Of a stretch of DNA of 64,000 nt, positions 53,335 through 64,000 are shown piece by piece. The notes below the pieces were generated by a model. That model saw nothing but the letters and a program-made list of their open reading frames with translations. It did no database searches and was not told the DNA's origin. Numbering within the stretch: the stretch's first letter is position 1; each line of letters starts with the position of its first letter. The DNA is from Polytrichum commune (lineage: Eukaryota > Streptophyta > Polytrichopsida > Polytrichales > Polytrichaceae): NCBI GenBank assembly GCA_950295325.1, contig OX485806.1:14508001-14572000 (forward strand), read 5' to 3'. Made by a program: the position numbers and the translations under genes.

Positions 53335-56300
53335 TAAAGGTGAGTTTTTCTTCTTCTGACATATCTAAGTAAGAAGCCTTGTTTTGTGCATCCAGCACAC
53401 AATGTGTATGTTGACCCAAAAAAATTGTACGTTTTTGACACTTGACACGCAAAAACTTGCACCTAAAAAAAATAAAAATGCATGTCAATTGATACGCAAA
53501 ATTCAGAAGTTGACATATAGTGTGCCTCGTGAAGAGGGAAAAAAACCACACGTCAATTGACATGTTAGAAATTGAAACGACACGTACTACTAGGCATGTG
53601 ACATAGAAATGACATCACTTTAGGAAGAGGAAAAAAATATAAAAATATAAAAAATATATAGATGTCAACTGACATTCATTTTTGTTTTTGAAAACGTCAC
53701 TTGAGTCACACTTTGACATGAGATTAGTCATATCCATAACAGTGTTTCTGTGGAATACTGTAGGTCCCACGGTGGAACACTGTTATGGATCTGAATGACG
53801 TTATGGGATTTGAAGCCGAACGTCAAATGAATTCGGTCAAACACACAGACTCAGTGCACTGCTACCACATTTGTGGTTGGTTGACATCCCAGTTTGAACC
53901 TCATCAAACTAGTTGGGTGTCTCTGACGATCCTGATCCCGTGGTCAGATCGTCTAGAAAAGAAATGTGCAATGTTTTCATGTTCAACCGCCTTTCAATAT
54001 AACCAACCGCCCTCGAATCCGTGGCCCAATCGTCGTTGTCTGCACACATGCTTGAAGGAATCGCTTCAAGTTGAACTTACTATATATGGTTGCGATTCCC
54101 TTGAAAAATGGAGTATGTAGTTGAGTATGAAGCCTACAAGGAAGCCCACTTCCCTCCTGATGAATCCAGACAGCCACTCCGGAAATCCCGAGTCCAATCC
54201 AAGCATCCTTTATTATCATCATCAGTGAAAGGCAAGTCTGCTGTATGTTCATTGGCGTTGGCTTGTTTGGCCTTCTGCATGTCTCAAAAAAAAACTTAGA
54301 AAAATTAGAAAAAAAAGAAAAGTCCGCTGTATGTGTTGAATCCGATGGATCTGCTAGTGCTGCCACATTAGCAGTTGTAACTTTGAAGAGTAAGGTAAGA
54401 CGTGGCCAATGTGATGCGGTTGTTGACTAGAAAGTATTGTAGTTGAGAAACAAATTCGACGCAAATTGGATTCACGACCCGAGCAAAGTGTCATGTGTCG
54501 CTTCTACGTTAGTTGGGACCTCTTTAAAATCTCATGTGTCACCTCCAATTTTGTATTTGGGCACCAAAGTATTGAACAATGTTTATCACCGGGATTATGT
54601 GCCCGATATGTGGTCTTGTTGTGGGTGTATTCTGCTCGACAAACAATTCTACTCACGAACTGTGTGTTGTTCGTAAAGCAAATACTGCATCTTTGCATTT
54701 CGGTTGGATACACGGCGCGAATCCAGTGGCACTATTGTATTATGTAATGCTTAACAAAGTTTGAAGGTGTTGACGATCTTTGTTCAACTCGTGTCCTTTT
54801 GGTCTTTGGTTCCACCATATATATAGGCGGATATACCCTTCATGATTATCTGCAAAACATCTTGTGGTCAAATTAGTGTAACTAGTCTTTAACATTATTC
54901 ACACAATTTCAAACATGCGTGTTTGAACTTCCTTCTTTGAACTTTGACCAAGGTTCGTGATATAAGTTTATAATTTTCCCTAAAACAAATATCGTATAGG
55001 TATGGCAAGATCTTTGGGTGTATGTACAATGACATAGAGTTCAAGGGCATGTAAAAATGAGACCTAATGACTAATTCCAACTTTACTTTCAAGGCAACGT
55101 TACATAGCAACACTTCTTGGCAACATCAAAACTAAGATGTTCAAGACAAAAACATTGTTCTGCCCCAAAAGTAGTCCGTAACATTACATGGTTGCTTGGT
55201 TCCGTTTTGTAGGACCAGGTGTCATATGAGCATGATGCTCTTTTGATTCCAAGTTCCCTGTTTATGGAGAGCACATAGGTTGTGTATTGTGAACTTTTCG
55301 ATAAGTAACTTCAAATTACTCAATAATCACAACCTCTTACTTTAGAAAGAGACCATCATGTAGTTGCTTAATAATTTTATGTCATGAAGGATCATTCCAA
55401 GTGGATGAAAGATGGTCTACTATAGAATGACTACCCCCACCATAGGTGCTCCACCCACTTCCATTTTTTTGTACATGAATCTATCCCTCTTGGGCCATAC
55501 TAGACTAAAATTGTTTTTGGGTTAGGGACATGGGTATTAGGGGTAGGGGGTTTAGGGGATAGGGGAAAAATAAAATTAAAAAAATAAAACTTAACATTAT
55601 TCAGCCGCCATCAACTGTTTCATTCTACCAATATTAGTGGCATTGCTTCACCCAAGATTATTAGGTTGAATCTACTCTTCTGAGAGAATAAACAAAGTTT
55701 AATTTCAATTAGACACCACCCAACGTACGAACTCAGCTGAATAATGTTATGAAAGTGATCTTCCTCCTAAACACCAATTGGTGCCATGGTAAGGACATTG
55801 CGAAGTGACCCGGGACATTGATTCATATGCATGATGGTAACAACGACACATGTCCAAGCCAATGACCATACATTCACAACAGTAAACATCTTATTTTTTG
55901 TGGCCCACACTATTCATCATTGACTCACACTCATGGTACAAAATACTTGGGTAGCAACTAGAGAACACCATGTCATATGACAGTCAATGTTACATGACAA
56001 GTCATGACGACCACTCTAACTAACATCATTAAATGCCCCACTAAGTAAGATGCTTAGTACTACCACCCACATTTATGTTTCGTAGTTGCTACCGAAAAAC
56101 TGCAACTATGCTGTTTTTTTTGGGGTCCATATATAACTGTTGCTCCGGATGTCAAGTTACATTACTTCTGACAAAGTTGGCTATGGTCCATGTAAACAAT
56201 ATTTGGTTGCATGGGGACCTTGCTTGTAGGTTTGGTTGCCATAAGGGTTATTAATGCTTTGGTACCTATCATAACATTATTTAGCCCAATGGTTGAGTTA

Positions 56301-58280
56301 TGTTTCCATATTTGGCATTTGACACGGGCCTTCACTATCTTACCTTCATGGGAAAAAAATTTAGATAATATGATGGAATTGATAGCAATATGCATAATGA
56401 ATAGATCCAATGTGAATAGAAGAGTACTGTGAACAATGTCGGTACTTTCAGTGAATAGGGCTCCTATGATTAGTATTTTCAATGAACAGTGTTGGGATGA
56501 ACAATGTTGCCTGTGAATAATGTCGGGAATACAACTCCACCCGAATTTCCAAGTGTTAGCCTAAATGTATGAACAATAATTGAATATTACTACTTTGCTG
56601 GAGGGCCCACAAAATATAGTTGCTTTTTATTCAAGGGTCAATGAAACTCACCCATGTGGCTGAACAATGTTATGATGTTGTTACCATTTAGTTGCAACAA
56701 GGGTTGTCATGGTCACCATTGTGGTGAATATGTTGGTTGTATCAAATGGAAGTGGTTGTTAGGCTAGTTCCATGGCATGTTGCGATAGTTGCCATTTGTA
56801 ACCCACATTGGTTATCTTGGGGCGGTGTTTGGTTTTCATATATGCAATTTGATATCCACAAGGATTTACCTTAGAGGTAACCATTGGAGACCACATTAGT
56901 TACCTCTCATCACTATTGGGTACCACATTTGTTATCATGTTGATTCTCATGGGTATTGCAATTGTCCTTGGGAACATTGCACCAACCCTTACCTACGGTG
57001 AGGATAATTACTTAGTCATTGTCAAAGAATTCCCCACCAAAAGGTGGCAGTAATTTGCAGATGAAGAGACTCTTGATTTATGCTTGATTCCTCAAAAAGT
57101 CAACATATCTATCTATTTATTTATTTATCTTAATTGCAATGGCTAGTGTATATGATTAGTCATAATCATTATCTTGGAAAATACCAATTTGGTGAAATTC
57201 TTATTTTATTATCATTTGGGTTGCTCCAACAAGAGGGGGAAGAAGCACATAACATGAAGTAGCAAGCCCGGAATGACCTTCTCAAAAGAACGTTAAATTG
57301 GTAGCGCTACTTTTGAGTTTTACTTAGGCTATTTTTAATCTATTTGGGTAGTTACTTTCAATACTTAGGATTAATTATGTTGGGGACAAAACTAATGCCA
57401 AGTGGTGCTAAAGGTTCTAATGTAGGCTAAACTACGATCTAAACAAATCTAAATAGCTATAAAGCAACGGAAAAAGTTGGTGAGGTCAAAAAGGTAGTTG
57501 CACTTTTTGGAAAAGTCTCCCGACACCTACATTGAAAACCTCTTTGATACTTTTTTGAAGTTATTATTTTTGATTAATTACCCATTCATTCACCCTTGCT
57601 TTACAAACTTTCCCCTTCTTTTTGAGGTAATATTGCGGGTACTGAAAGGGTACCCTCCTTGCATTGCTACTTAATGTTAGGCATGTGTGCAGAGAGACTT
57701 TTCAATGTGTGGTTGCCTCCTGGTGACATGTGTCTCTCTTTGTCTTTCTTTTTTTAGGGTTTATCTAACAAACTTTATCTTTACCCTTATCTTTACTTTT
57801 ATCTCCATCTTTTAGGTCATTAGATTCAAAGGGCCTCATTAAACTACTATATATGAACCCACACCGATTTACAAGTTACTTCTGTGTAGTCCAAAATGGG
57901 CAAGCACCGTAAAATTATTCTCTAAAAGTCTAATTTGCCGACCACATGCCAATCACGTACAACAATATATAACTAGTCTCAATGTAATTTTGTCAAGTCA
58001 AGCCCAGATGCTTTAAATGATAATGGAAAGCTATGAGGGAAGGACACAAATTATCCTATCTTATTAAGGAACTAGAGTGGTAATGTCGCCACACCTTCTT
58101 GAGTTTGAACAAGTCTCACCCGATAAAAGAAGAAGTCATGGAGCTAATTTTAGGGTATGCGTTGGAAAGAAGTTGGACTCACAATTGCAATGCAATAAGA
58201 TCCTTCCAAAATTGTAGGTGGAGTTTGAATTAGGACTCTTGTTTATTGACCAATCCCGTCACTTGGACCATCAGCACTCA
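53335..58280. other. Intergenic region; one Rep-D copy at 55630-55750
   Basis: No gene supported. The 111-aa frame at 53785-54120 resembles nothing I know. Rep-D at 55630-55750 carries TTCACCCAAGATTATTAGG, GAGAGAATAAACAAAGTTTAATTTC and GAACTCAGCTGAATAATGTTATG. GTGAATA/AACAATGT motifs recur at 56395-56525 as a weak local repeat. Confidence 0.5.
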
Positions 58281-58281
58281 A

Positions 58282-58614
58282 AGTGCACTCTCACCTCCCT
58301 TACACCATGCATGTGGCAACCAAAGTGCACATGACATTAAGGAGGTATGTAGTGTTAGCATGGGTGCATGATAATAGTGAACTAGTGTAGCATGTGATAT
58401 TATGGAAACACACAAAGCCAACACTACAATAATGACAATGCGATGCGTGTGAGCGTGTGCTTTGAATTCTTCGGAGGATTATTTCACTGTCAGAGCCCCT
58501 GATATATGGGAGGGAAATGTGACAACAAGGAGGGAGATTTTAATTGAGCACATATGCTCCCTAGGGTTTTGGGATGTAAGAGAGGGAGTGACATTACGGA
58601 GGCTTAGAGTGCAC
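58282..58614. repeat. Rep-C MITE, copy 2
   Basis: 333 bp, collinear with 48115-48485 and with similar inverted ends (AAGTGCACTCTCACCTCC at the left, GGAGGCTTAGAGTGCAC at the right). Differences are mostly transitions; the middle has small deletions. Confidence 0.75.
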
Positions 58615-58619
58615 ATGAT

Positions 58620-61070
58620 TATTGAGTAGTGGGGCACAATATCGTTATTCTTGTGAATCTTCATTGGAGAGTGCATTCAATAGGTTGCATTTGAATTTTT
58701 TTTAAAGCAAGTGATGGACCTCACCCCTTCTTTTTGATTGATCACCTCAAGTGCATGTTAGGGTTGCAAATTCTACCAATCTCTAGTATCAACAACCTCA
58801 ACCAATGATATTGTAAATTCTTTTTATTGCTATGAACAATGAGATTATGATTACAATGAAGTTTTCAAATCTCACTCCTAACTTCATTATAGGAGAGCTA
58901 CTATTATATTATGGTTGTGATCCTTGGGTGGTGTCTCTCAACTCCTTGTTTGTGATATTTACCAAACCCACGGCCAGAGAATTATTATCTTAATCTCACA
59001 CCTTAGAAAATGCTCGATCCTCTTGGCACGTCTTCAATCCAAACCTAGTCACAAACTTCACTTTGTGATCCATCTTAAACAAGGCTCTATAGCCATTTGC
59101 TCTTCTTGGTCATGAGTTGAAATGAATTGTAGATAAGATCTTTGAACTTAGAACGGACAAAGGTTTATCAAATGATGAAAATATTAGAAAATGCACTAAA
59201 TATTCTTCATTCAAAAACACAAATCCAAGACTCAAGCGTATGTTGGTAACCAATTGAGAGAATTGTCCATTTTAACGCTCGTGTACAGTAGATGGTCCAA
59301 CAACCATCTACTTTTTGTTGGTGACTTTTGGAGTGCTCATGGGCTCCCTTGAGTTTTGTTCTCTGAATTGTGGCTAGGTGATTTAGCTCTTGTCTTCGTT
59401 TATTTGATGCAATTGTTGACTTACATGTTATGGATGAAAAATGGTTCAATGCATTTCTCACTAGAAAGTGAACATGGATTCTACATGTAATAAAGCCATA
59501 TTTGATTTAAGGTTTATATTTTATATATGTAGTGCATGCATTTATCACATCAAGTTGAAAATCTTAGTATAAATACATGACTCCATTTTCCAACATGTCG
59601 TTAGTATGTATAAATTTTTATTTTTCTTTATAAGCTTCTCGTATGTAGTGGATTTAATTTTAAAGGGACCCGCACACGTCATTTAGGTTTCTAATGAAAA
59701 CTTCACCCCCTAGGATCAAAATCCACTAATGGTTTGTGTGACAACACAATTTTCACTTCAAAACTTTGTATTTATTTCAATGTTGAGGGAAAAAAATCAA
59801 TACACTTGGGTTCTTTTTTACTTACTTTTCTACTTTTTAAAACTTTTTTTTTGGGTTCATACAACTTCCACGTTTATGCCAAATAACTTATAAACTTTCT
59901 GGTTTAAGGTGCTGCTGCCTTATATTGGCACACTACAAGCTGATGAGATCAATTGAAATGGCTTTCGTCAACGGTTTAGTCAACCACTCCATCCAAGTTT
60001 GAATAACTCCCTCAAATCCCTGTACTTGGAGATACCTACACTAAATAGGCTCGTTAAAGTGACTATTACAAGTTCCCGGACACTTTTTAGACATTAAAAG
60101 CAACAACTAATGACTAACAACTTTAGTATTGGTGTCACCTCATGAAATTTGGTGTGCTTATTAAGATCTTGGCATGAGTATGTTCAATAATGGTATGAGG
60201 TGTATGCCACTGTTACATAATGTTCTCACAAGGGGGTGACCTATCAAAGGGGTTTGACTACCCCGTGCAACCGAGGGGTATTTTTCTAAGGGGGTATTTT
60301 GATGTAGAGGAGATAATGAATAGACAATTGCATTACCTAATTCTTTAATTAGTGATTTTTTAGAATTAGATTACATTACTTAGAAATTGAGGGAGGAGAG
60401 TAATACTTTGTACCATTCCTTTGCTATGATTAAAATACCTTTTCATAAGGGATAAATTAAAGAATATTAGTTGCACCCACGTAAAGGTAATCGCAAATAT
60501 TCTGTCCATCCATTCAAGGTGTATTGCAAATTGCATAGTACATTCTTTGTTATGAAGCATAAATTAGATCTGAAACAATAGAATTGGTCATATTATGCAA
60601 AACACTTCATTTATTATAGTTTGCAATTCCCTATATTTTAAGACAATAATTTACCTCTAAGAAAATTTCAATTTTTTTTGGCCTGATGAATAAAGCACAC
60701 AATACCTTTGGTCTCACACTATTTGATTTTTTTTTATAAGCCATCCCCTGCCCTTGCAGGGGATTGCTCTACGAGTTGATCAAAGTGTACACAAATGACA
60801 CTTGGCATTTGTATGCTCAAGAATATGTTCCTCTTGCAGACTAAATTGCAAACAACACTTATTATTAGTATGCTCAAAAATATCATATTAAAACACAAGA
60901 TTATCATCTCAAGTATCCCAATGCACTACACTAAATGTCATAATGTTTTTGTATTTTCACTTAAAAAGTTACTTATGTTGACAAAGAATATCGTATTGGC
61001 AATTAGCAAACGTGACACTTTGAGACCTCTAGGCATCTAGTTTAGGCCTTTGTAAATAGTGTATGTGACA
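58620..61070. other. Intergenic region; includes the second copy of the repeat at 28423-28700
   Basis: The segment 59330-59600 matches 28423-28700 in order (see that entry). A short GC hairpin, CCCCTGCCCTTGCAGGGG, lies at about 60747-60764. Otherwise AT-rich, with no recognisable gene. Confidence 0.5.
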
Positions 61071-61075
61071 CTAAT

Positions 61076-62783
61076 GCCCCCTCCCCACCTGACTTTACCA
61101 AATAACCAAAGTCTTTCCTAAAACCCAGGTAAAGCTCCCTCGGTTATAGGGGAGGCATCCGGCTATCCCAACGCACCTACAAGAACTTGCTCCAGAGATT
61201 TTTGAGTAGGTTTTAGTTAAGTAGCTTTCACACATGTTCATGGTTTTATCTACCAAGCAATGACATGTTGGATAGTTTTTGTCCCATCCCCAAATCCCTT
61301 ACTACTCATCTATCTTATAATGCCCCTTCCCCACTTGACATTAGCTAAGCCTAAAAGTGAGTTCTTAAAAATGAGTGTTCACACCATCGACATTATCTAG
61401 TGCCGAGCCTAGTTGGCAAATGATGTGGCATGGCTTAAAAGTGGAGGTTTTAAGCTAAAACTACCGACCCTCCCATCGGTACCTAGACATGAGGCAAGAA
61501 TGTAGGACCTCTAAAAGTGTTGCCTCCCGCCCTTGTGATTGGTTGCTTTTAGTCTTAGCTATGAGGGCACGAGGAGCTCCATTAACAAAAACCGATGGTT
61601 AGTATTAAGGCATTTGGGGATGGGACAAAAACTATCCCACATTCATTGGTTGGTAGATAAAACAATGAACATGTGTGAAAGCTACTTAACTAAAATCTAC
61701 TTGGAAATCTCCGGAGCAAGTTCTTGTAGGTGCATTGGGATAGCCGGATGTGTCCACTATAACCGAGGGAGCTTTACCCGGGTTTTAGGGAAGACTTTGG
61801 TTATTTGCTAATGTCAAGTGGGGAGGGGGCATTATCATCGGTTTTTGTTAACGGAGCTCCTCGTGCCCTCATCTATGTTCGGGGAAAACCGACGGCTAGT
61901 TCATTATCAGCCGATGGATTTCCTCTCATGGCTGGTCCAAATTCCAACCATCGGATGGCAATCCAACTGTAATTTCAATCCTCCGGCAATTAGCCGATGG
62001 ACCAGAAAATGTCCCGGAAATGTAGCCGATTCTTCTTGTGAGTTACTGGATTTCAGCCGGAAGCATCCAGAGCGTTATTTGTCTGGGGCATCTGATGATG
62101 CACTTGAGGAAGTACCCTACACCTTAAACTTTTTGAATTATGCAACCTTTCCATGACCAAATCCAATTGCATCTATGAAGAATTGGGGGACCCTTGGCCT
62201 TCAAGCGGTGAAGGCATTGCTAGGTTCAATTCCTGCCAAGGATATTAACTCTTCAAATTTAAAGTTTTGAACATGCCTTTCTTTTCACTTATTCAAGATT
62301 TTGTACTAAGAAATGATTTCTAATAACTTTTCATACATTTTTTAAACAATTAGTGCCGATATGAATTCCATTTAATCGGATATTGGCCAATGAAAATATG
62401 AAAATATAGGCAATTGGCCAGTTGATTTTACAAAAGACCGGCTCTTGCCGATGCAAATTGGGAAAAATCCGACCCTTCGTAGCAACTACCGGCAATTAGC
62501 CACTAAAAGGCTTCAAAAACTTCCCAAACTCTGGCCCTCATAGCTAAGACTAAAAAGCAACCTATCACAAGGGCGGGAGCCGACACTTTTAAAAGTCCTA
62601 TATTCTTGCCTCATGTCTAGGTACCGATGGGAGGGTCGGTGCTTGGGACTTAAGACCTCCACTTTTAAGCCATGCCACATCATTTGCCAACTAGGCTCGG
62701 CACTAGATAATGTCGATGGTGTAGAGGCCATGTTTTTAGAACCAACTTTTAGGCTTCACTAAAGTCAGGTGGGGAGGGGGCAT
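61076..62783. mobile_element. Interleaved foldback/MITE cluster
   Basis: Four long arms, each ending in a TGCCCC(C/T)TCCCCAC(C/T)TGAC-type terminus, are arranged A (61076-61305), B (61329-61580), A' inverted (61602-61834) and B' inverted (62513-62783). A and A' pair over ~230 bp. B and B' pair over ~250 bp. The order A-B-A'-B' is interleaved, not nested. A further 37-bp inverted pair (GAGGGCACGAGGAGCTCC at 61562 and its complement at 61850) flanks A'. No transposase was seen. Confidence 0.75.
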
Positions 62784-62789
62784 AAGTAC

Positions 62790-64000
62790 CATAAACGGTG
62801 TAGTCATGTACGTAGGAAATGGAAACTTCCATAACATAGCATCCTACTTGCATGATGTTCAAAGATGCTCCATTGCCAACTTAGTGAAATGTAATTTACA
62901 TCGGGAAGATATTCAACGCACATCACTTTAAAATTTTGTAGAAATGCCATTGTTGGACCGATTGACATTTTATGAGATAGGTGGATACACTTGATTTTGT
63001 TGTTCATCCTAGAAACTTTCATGGGTAGATTATGGCCAGCACCTAGAGTTCTTTAGGACTGTGAACCACACATTCAAAGCACATCCACCAAGGTAATGTC
63101 ACATGAAAGATCCGAAGGATGTGCATAGCCTTGTCCTTATGAACATTACATTAGAATTAGGCCATTGAATAGATTGGCTTGCGGTCCCTTGCCGCATGGC
63201 CGGGTCCACCCAATGGCACTTTCGTACGATACAATCATAGGTGGTCCCAAGGGAGATGTTTTATTATAATATATAATCTTATTATAAGGTAAGGTATTAG
63301 AGGTAGAGGAACAAACAATCTCCTTTGGTCCCTAGATCATTTCATCATGATGTTAACCATATGGAGGAAACATCACTTGTATGTGGGCGAACTTGAACCG
63401 ACATGTGCATAGGTTTTTGTAGGTTTTTTTGTAGTGAGTAAGGAAAAAAAATAAAATCCAAGTAGGTTATCAGCACACCACTTAGATGTTGAGTAATACT
63501 TGAGTAATGAAATGTGGTTGTGAGGACGCATATAAGATAGCAACCTTTTTCAAAAGGATCTCTTTTTGACGTTAAATTGTTTGTGGTATTCAAGTTCATG
63601 TACTACACTATTGGCAAACGCCTTTCTAGATATTTTTGAGCATATTAATGGCAAGTGTCATGAATTTGTTTACATTTTAGTATGCAAGAGGATGATATTA
63701 ATGAGCAAAGTAATACCAAGTGTCATGTGTTCATACTTATGGTCAACTTGTTGACCGTTATGTAACCTAGATTGCATGGACCTCATTATATTATTGAGCA
63801 AACTTATGCCATGAAATCAGTAAGCACACTAACGTCAAAGGTCATGAGGTTGCATGAATGGTCATGTTGTTTGCCATTAGTGTTACCTTGCATAGGCCTC
63901 ATGATAAGGTAAATGACACTATTACGTAGGTGGCACTAAATATCATGAACGATATAGTGCAACTACAAGTTTGCACTTGAGCCATGTGGTTGGGGAATAC
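62790..64000. other. Intergenic region; CAAGTGTCATG-type repeat at about 63640-63985
   Basis: No gene supported. The last ~350 bp contain several diverged phrases of a short repeat (GAGCA-A-TTAATG-CAAGTGTCATG, AATGACACTATTACG, GGCACTAAATATCATGAAC) shared with 16340-16515, and possibly with 60795-61060. The family continues beyond the window edge. Confidence 0.45.

Noticed and set aside
53785-54120. 111-aa open frame
   Set aside because: No recognisable motif and no supporting context in a repeat-rich non-coding stretch.
62192-62250. tRNA/SINE-like A-box and B-box (TGGCCTTCAAGCGG and GGTTCAATTCC)
   Set aside because: The spacing is roughly right, but there is no anticodon arm or acceptor pairing, and no second copy was found in the window.

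Overview
The window looks like nuclear DNA of a land plant, probably a seed-free one (bryophyte, lycophyte or fern); this is an inference and the species was not identified. The support is an intronless plant-type U-box/armadillo E3 ligase, an intron-containing TKL-like protein kinase, interstitial CCCTAAA/TTTAGGG tracts, plant-style hAT, Ty3/gypsy and PIF/Harbinger elements, and AT-rich intergenic DNA packed with small inverted-repeat elements. Only two host protein genes can be supported: the kinase (18305-21634, +) and the U-box protein (45129-43738, -). No functional RNA gene was found, only one decayed tRNA-Glu-like copy.

Layout: 1-5125 is AT-rich DNA with short repeats and a TIR-bounded segment. 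5126-15170 is a ~10 kb Ty3/gypsy retrotransposon and the main discovery. Its gag has two CCHC knuckles. Its pol reads aspartic protease, then an inserted DNMT3/DRM-like cytosine-5 DNA methyltransferase domain, then reverse transcriptase, RNase H and integrase, and finally a PHD-type zinc finger. The motif-IV catalytic cysteine of the methyltransferase is phenylalanine in this copy. A 16-nt sequence starting at the very next base after the 5' LTR is perfectly complementary to a site inside the LTR, which predicts self-primed (Tf1-like) reverse transcription. The termini are circularly permuted and flanked by GTAT, as if a 2-LTR circle had been opened at an internal palindrome. In-frame stops are mostly TAG, compatible with CHG-methylation-driven decay.

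15171-17500 holds a PIF/Harbinger transposase fossil and a dispersed repeat. 17535-22245 is the kinase locus: a duplicated 5' flank, two exons, an intron carrying a GC-rich insertion, a MITE and two decayed copies of the exon 1 end, and a decayed copy of exon 2 downstream. 22250-30150 is mostly unassigned, with the tRNA-Glu-like relic and a five-copy 145-bp tandem array. 30163-33749 is a structurally complete hAT transposon with a perfect 8-bp target duplication and a transposase broken by three stops. 33750-43150 is a mosaic of MITE-like families, a second hAT fragment and a telomere-like tract. 43165-46230 is the U-box gene with decayed copies of its 3' end downstream and a duplicated 5' flank. 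46640-64000 is repeat-rich non-coding DNA: a ~240-bp degenerate array, several MITE families and an interleaved foldback cluster at 61076-62783.

Two themes recur. Host genes are surrounded by decayed partial copies of their own ends. C-to-T/G-to-A changes dominate both these relics and the transposon stops, as expected under heavy cytosine methylation.
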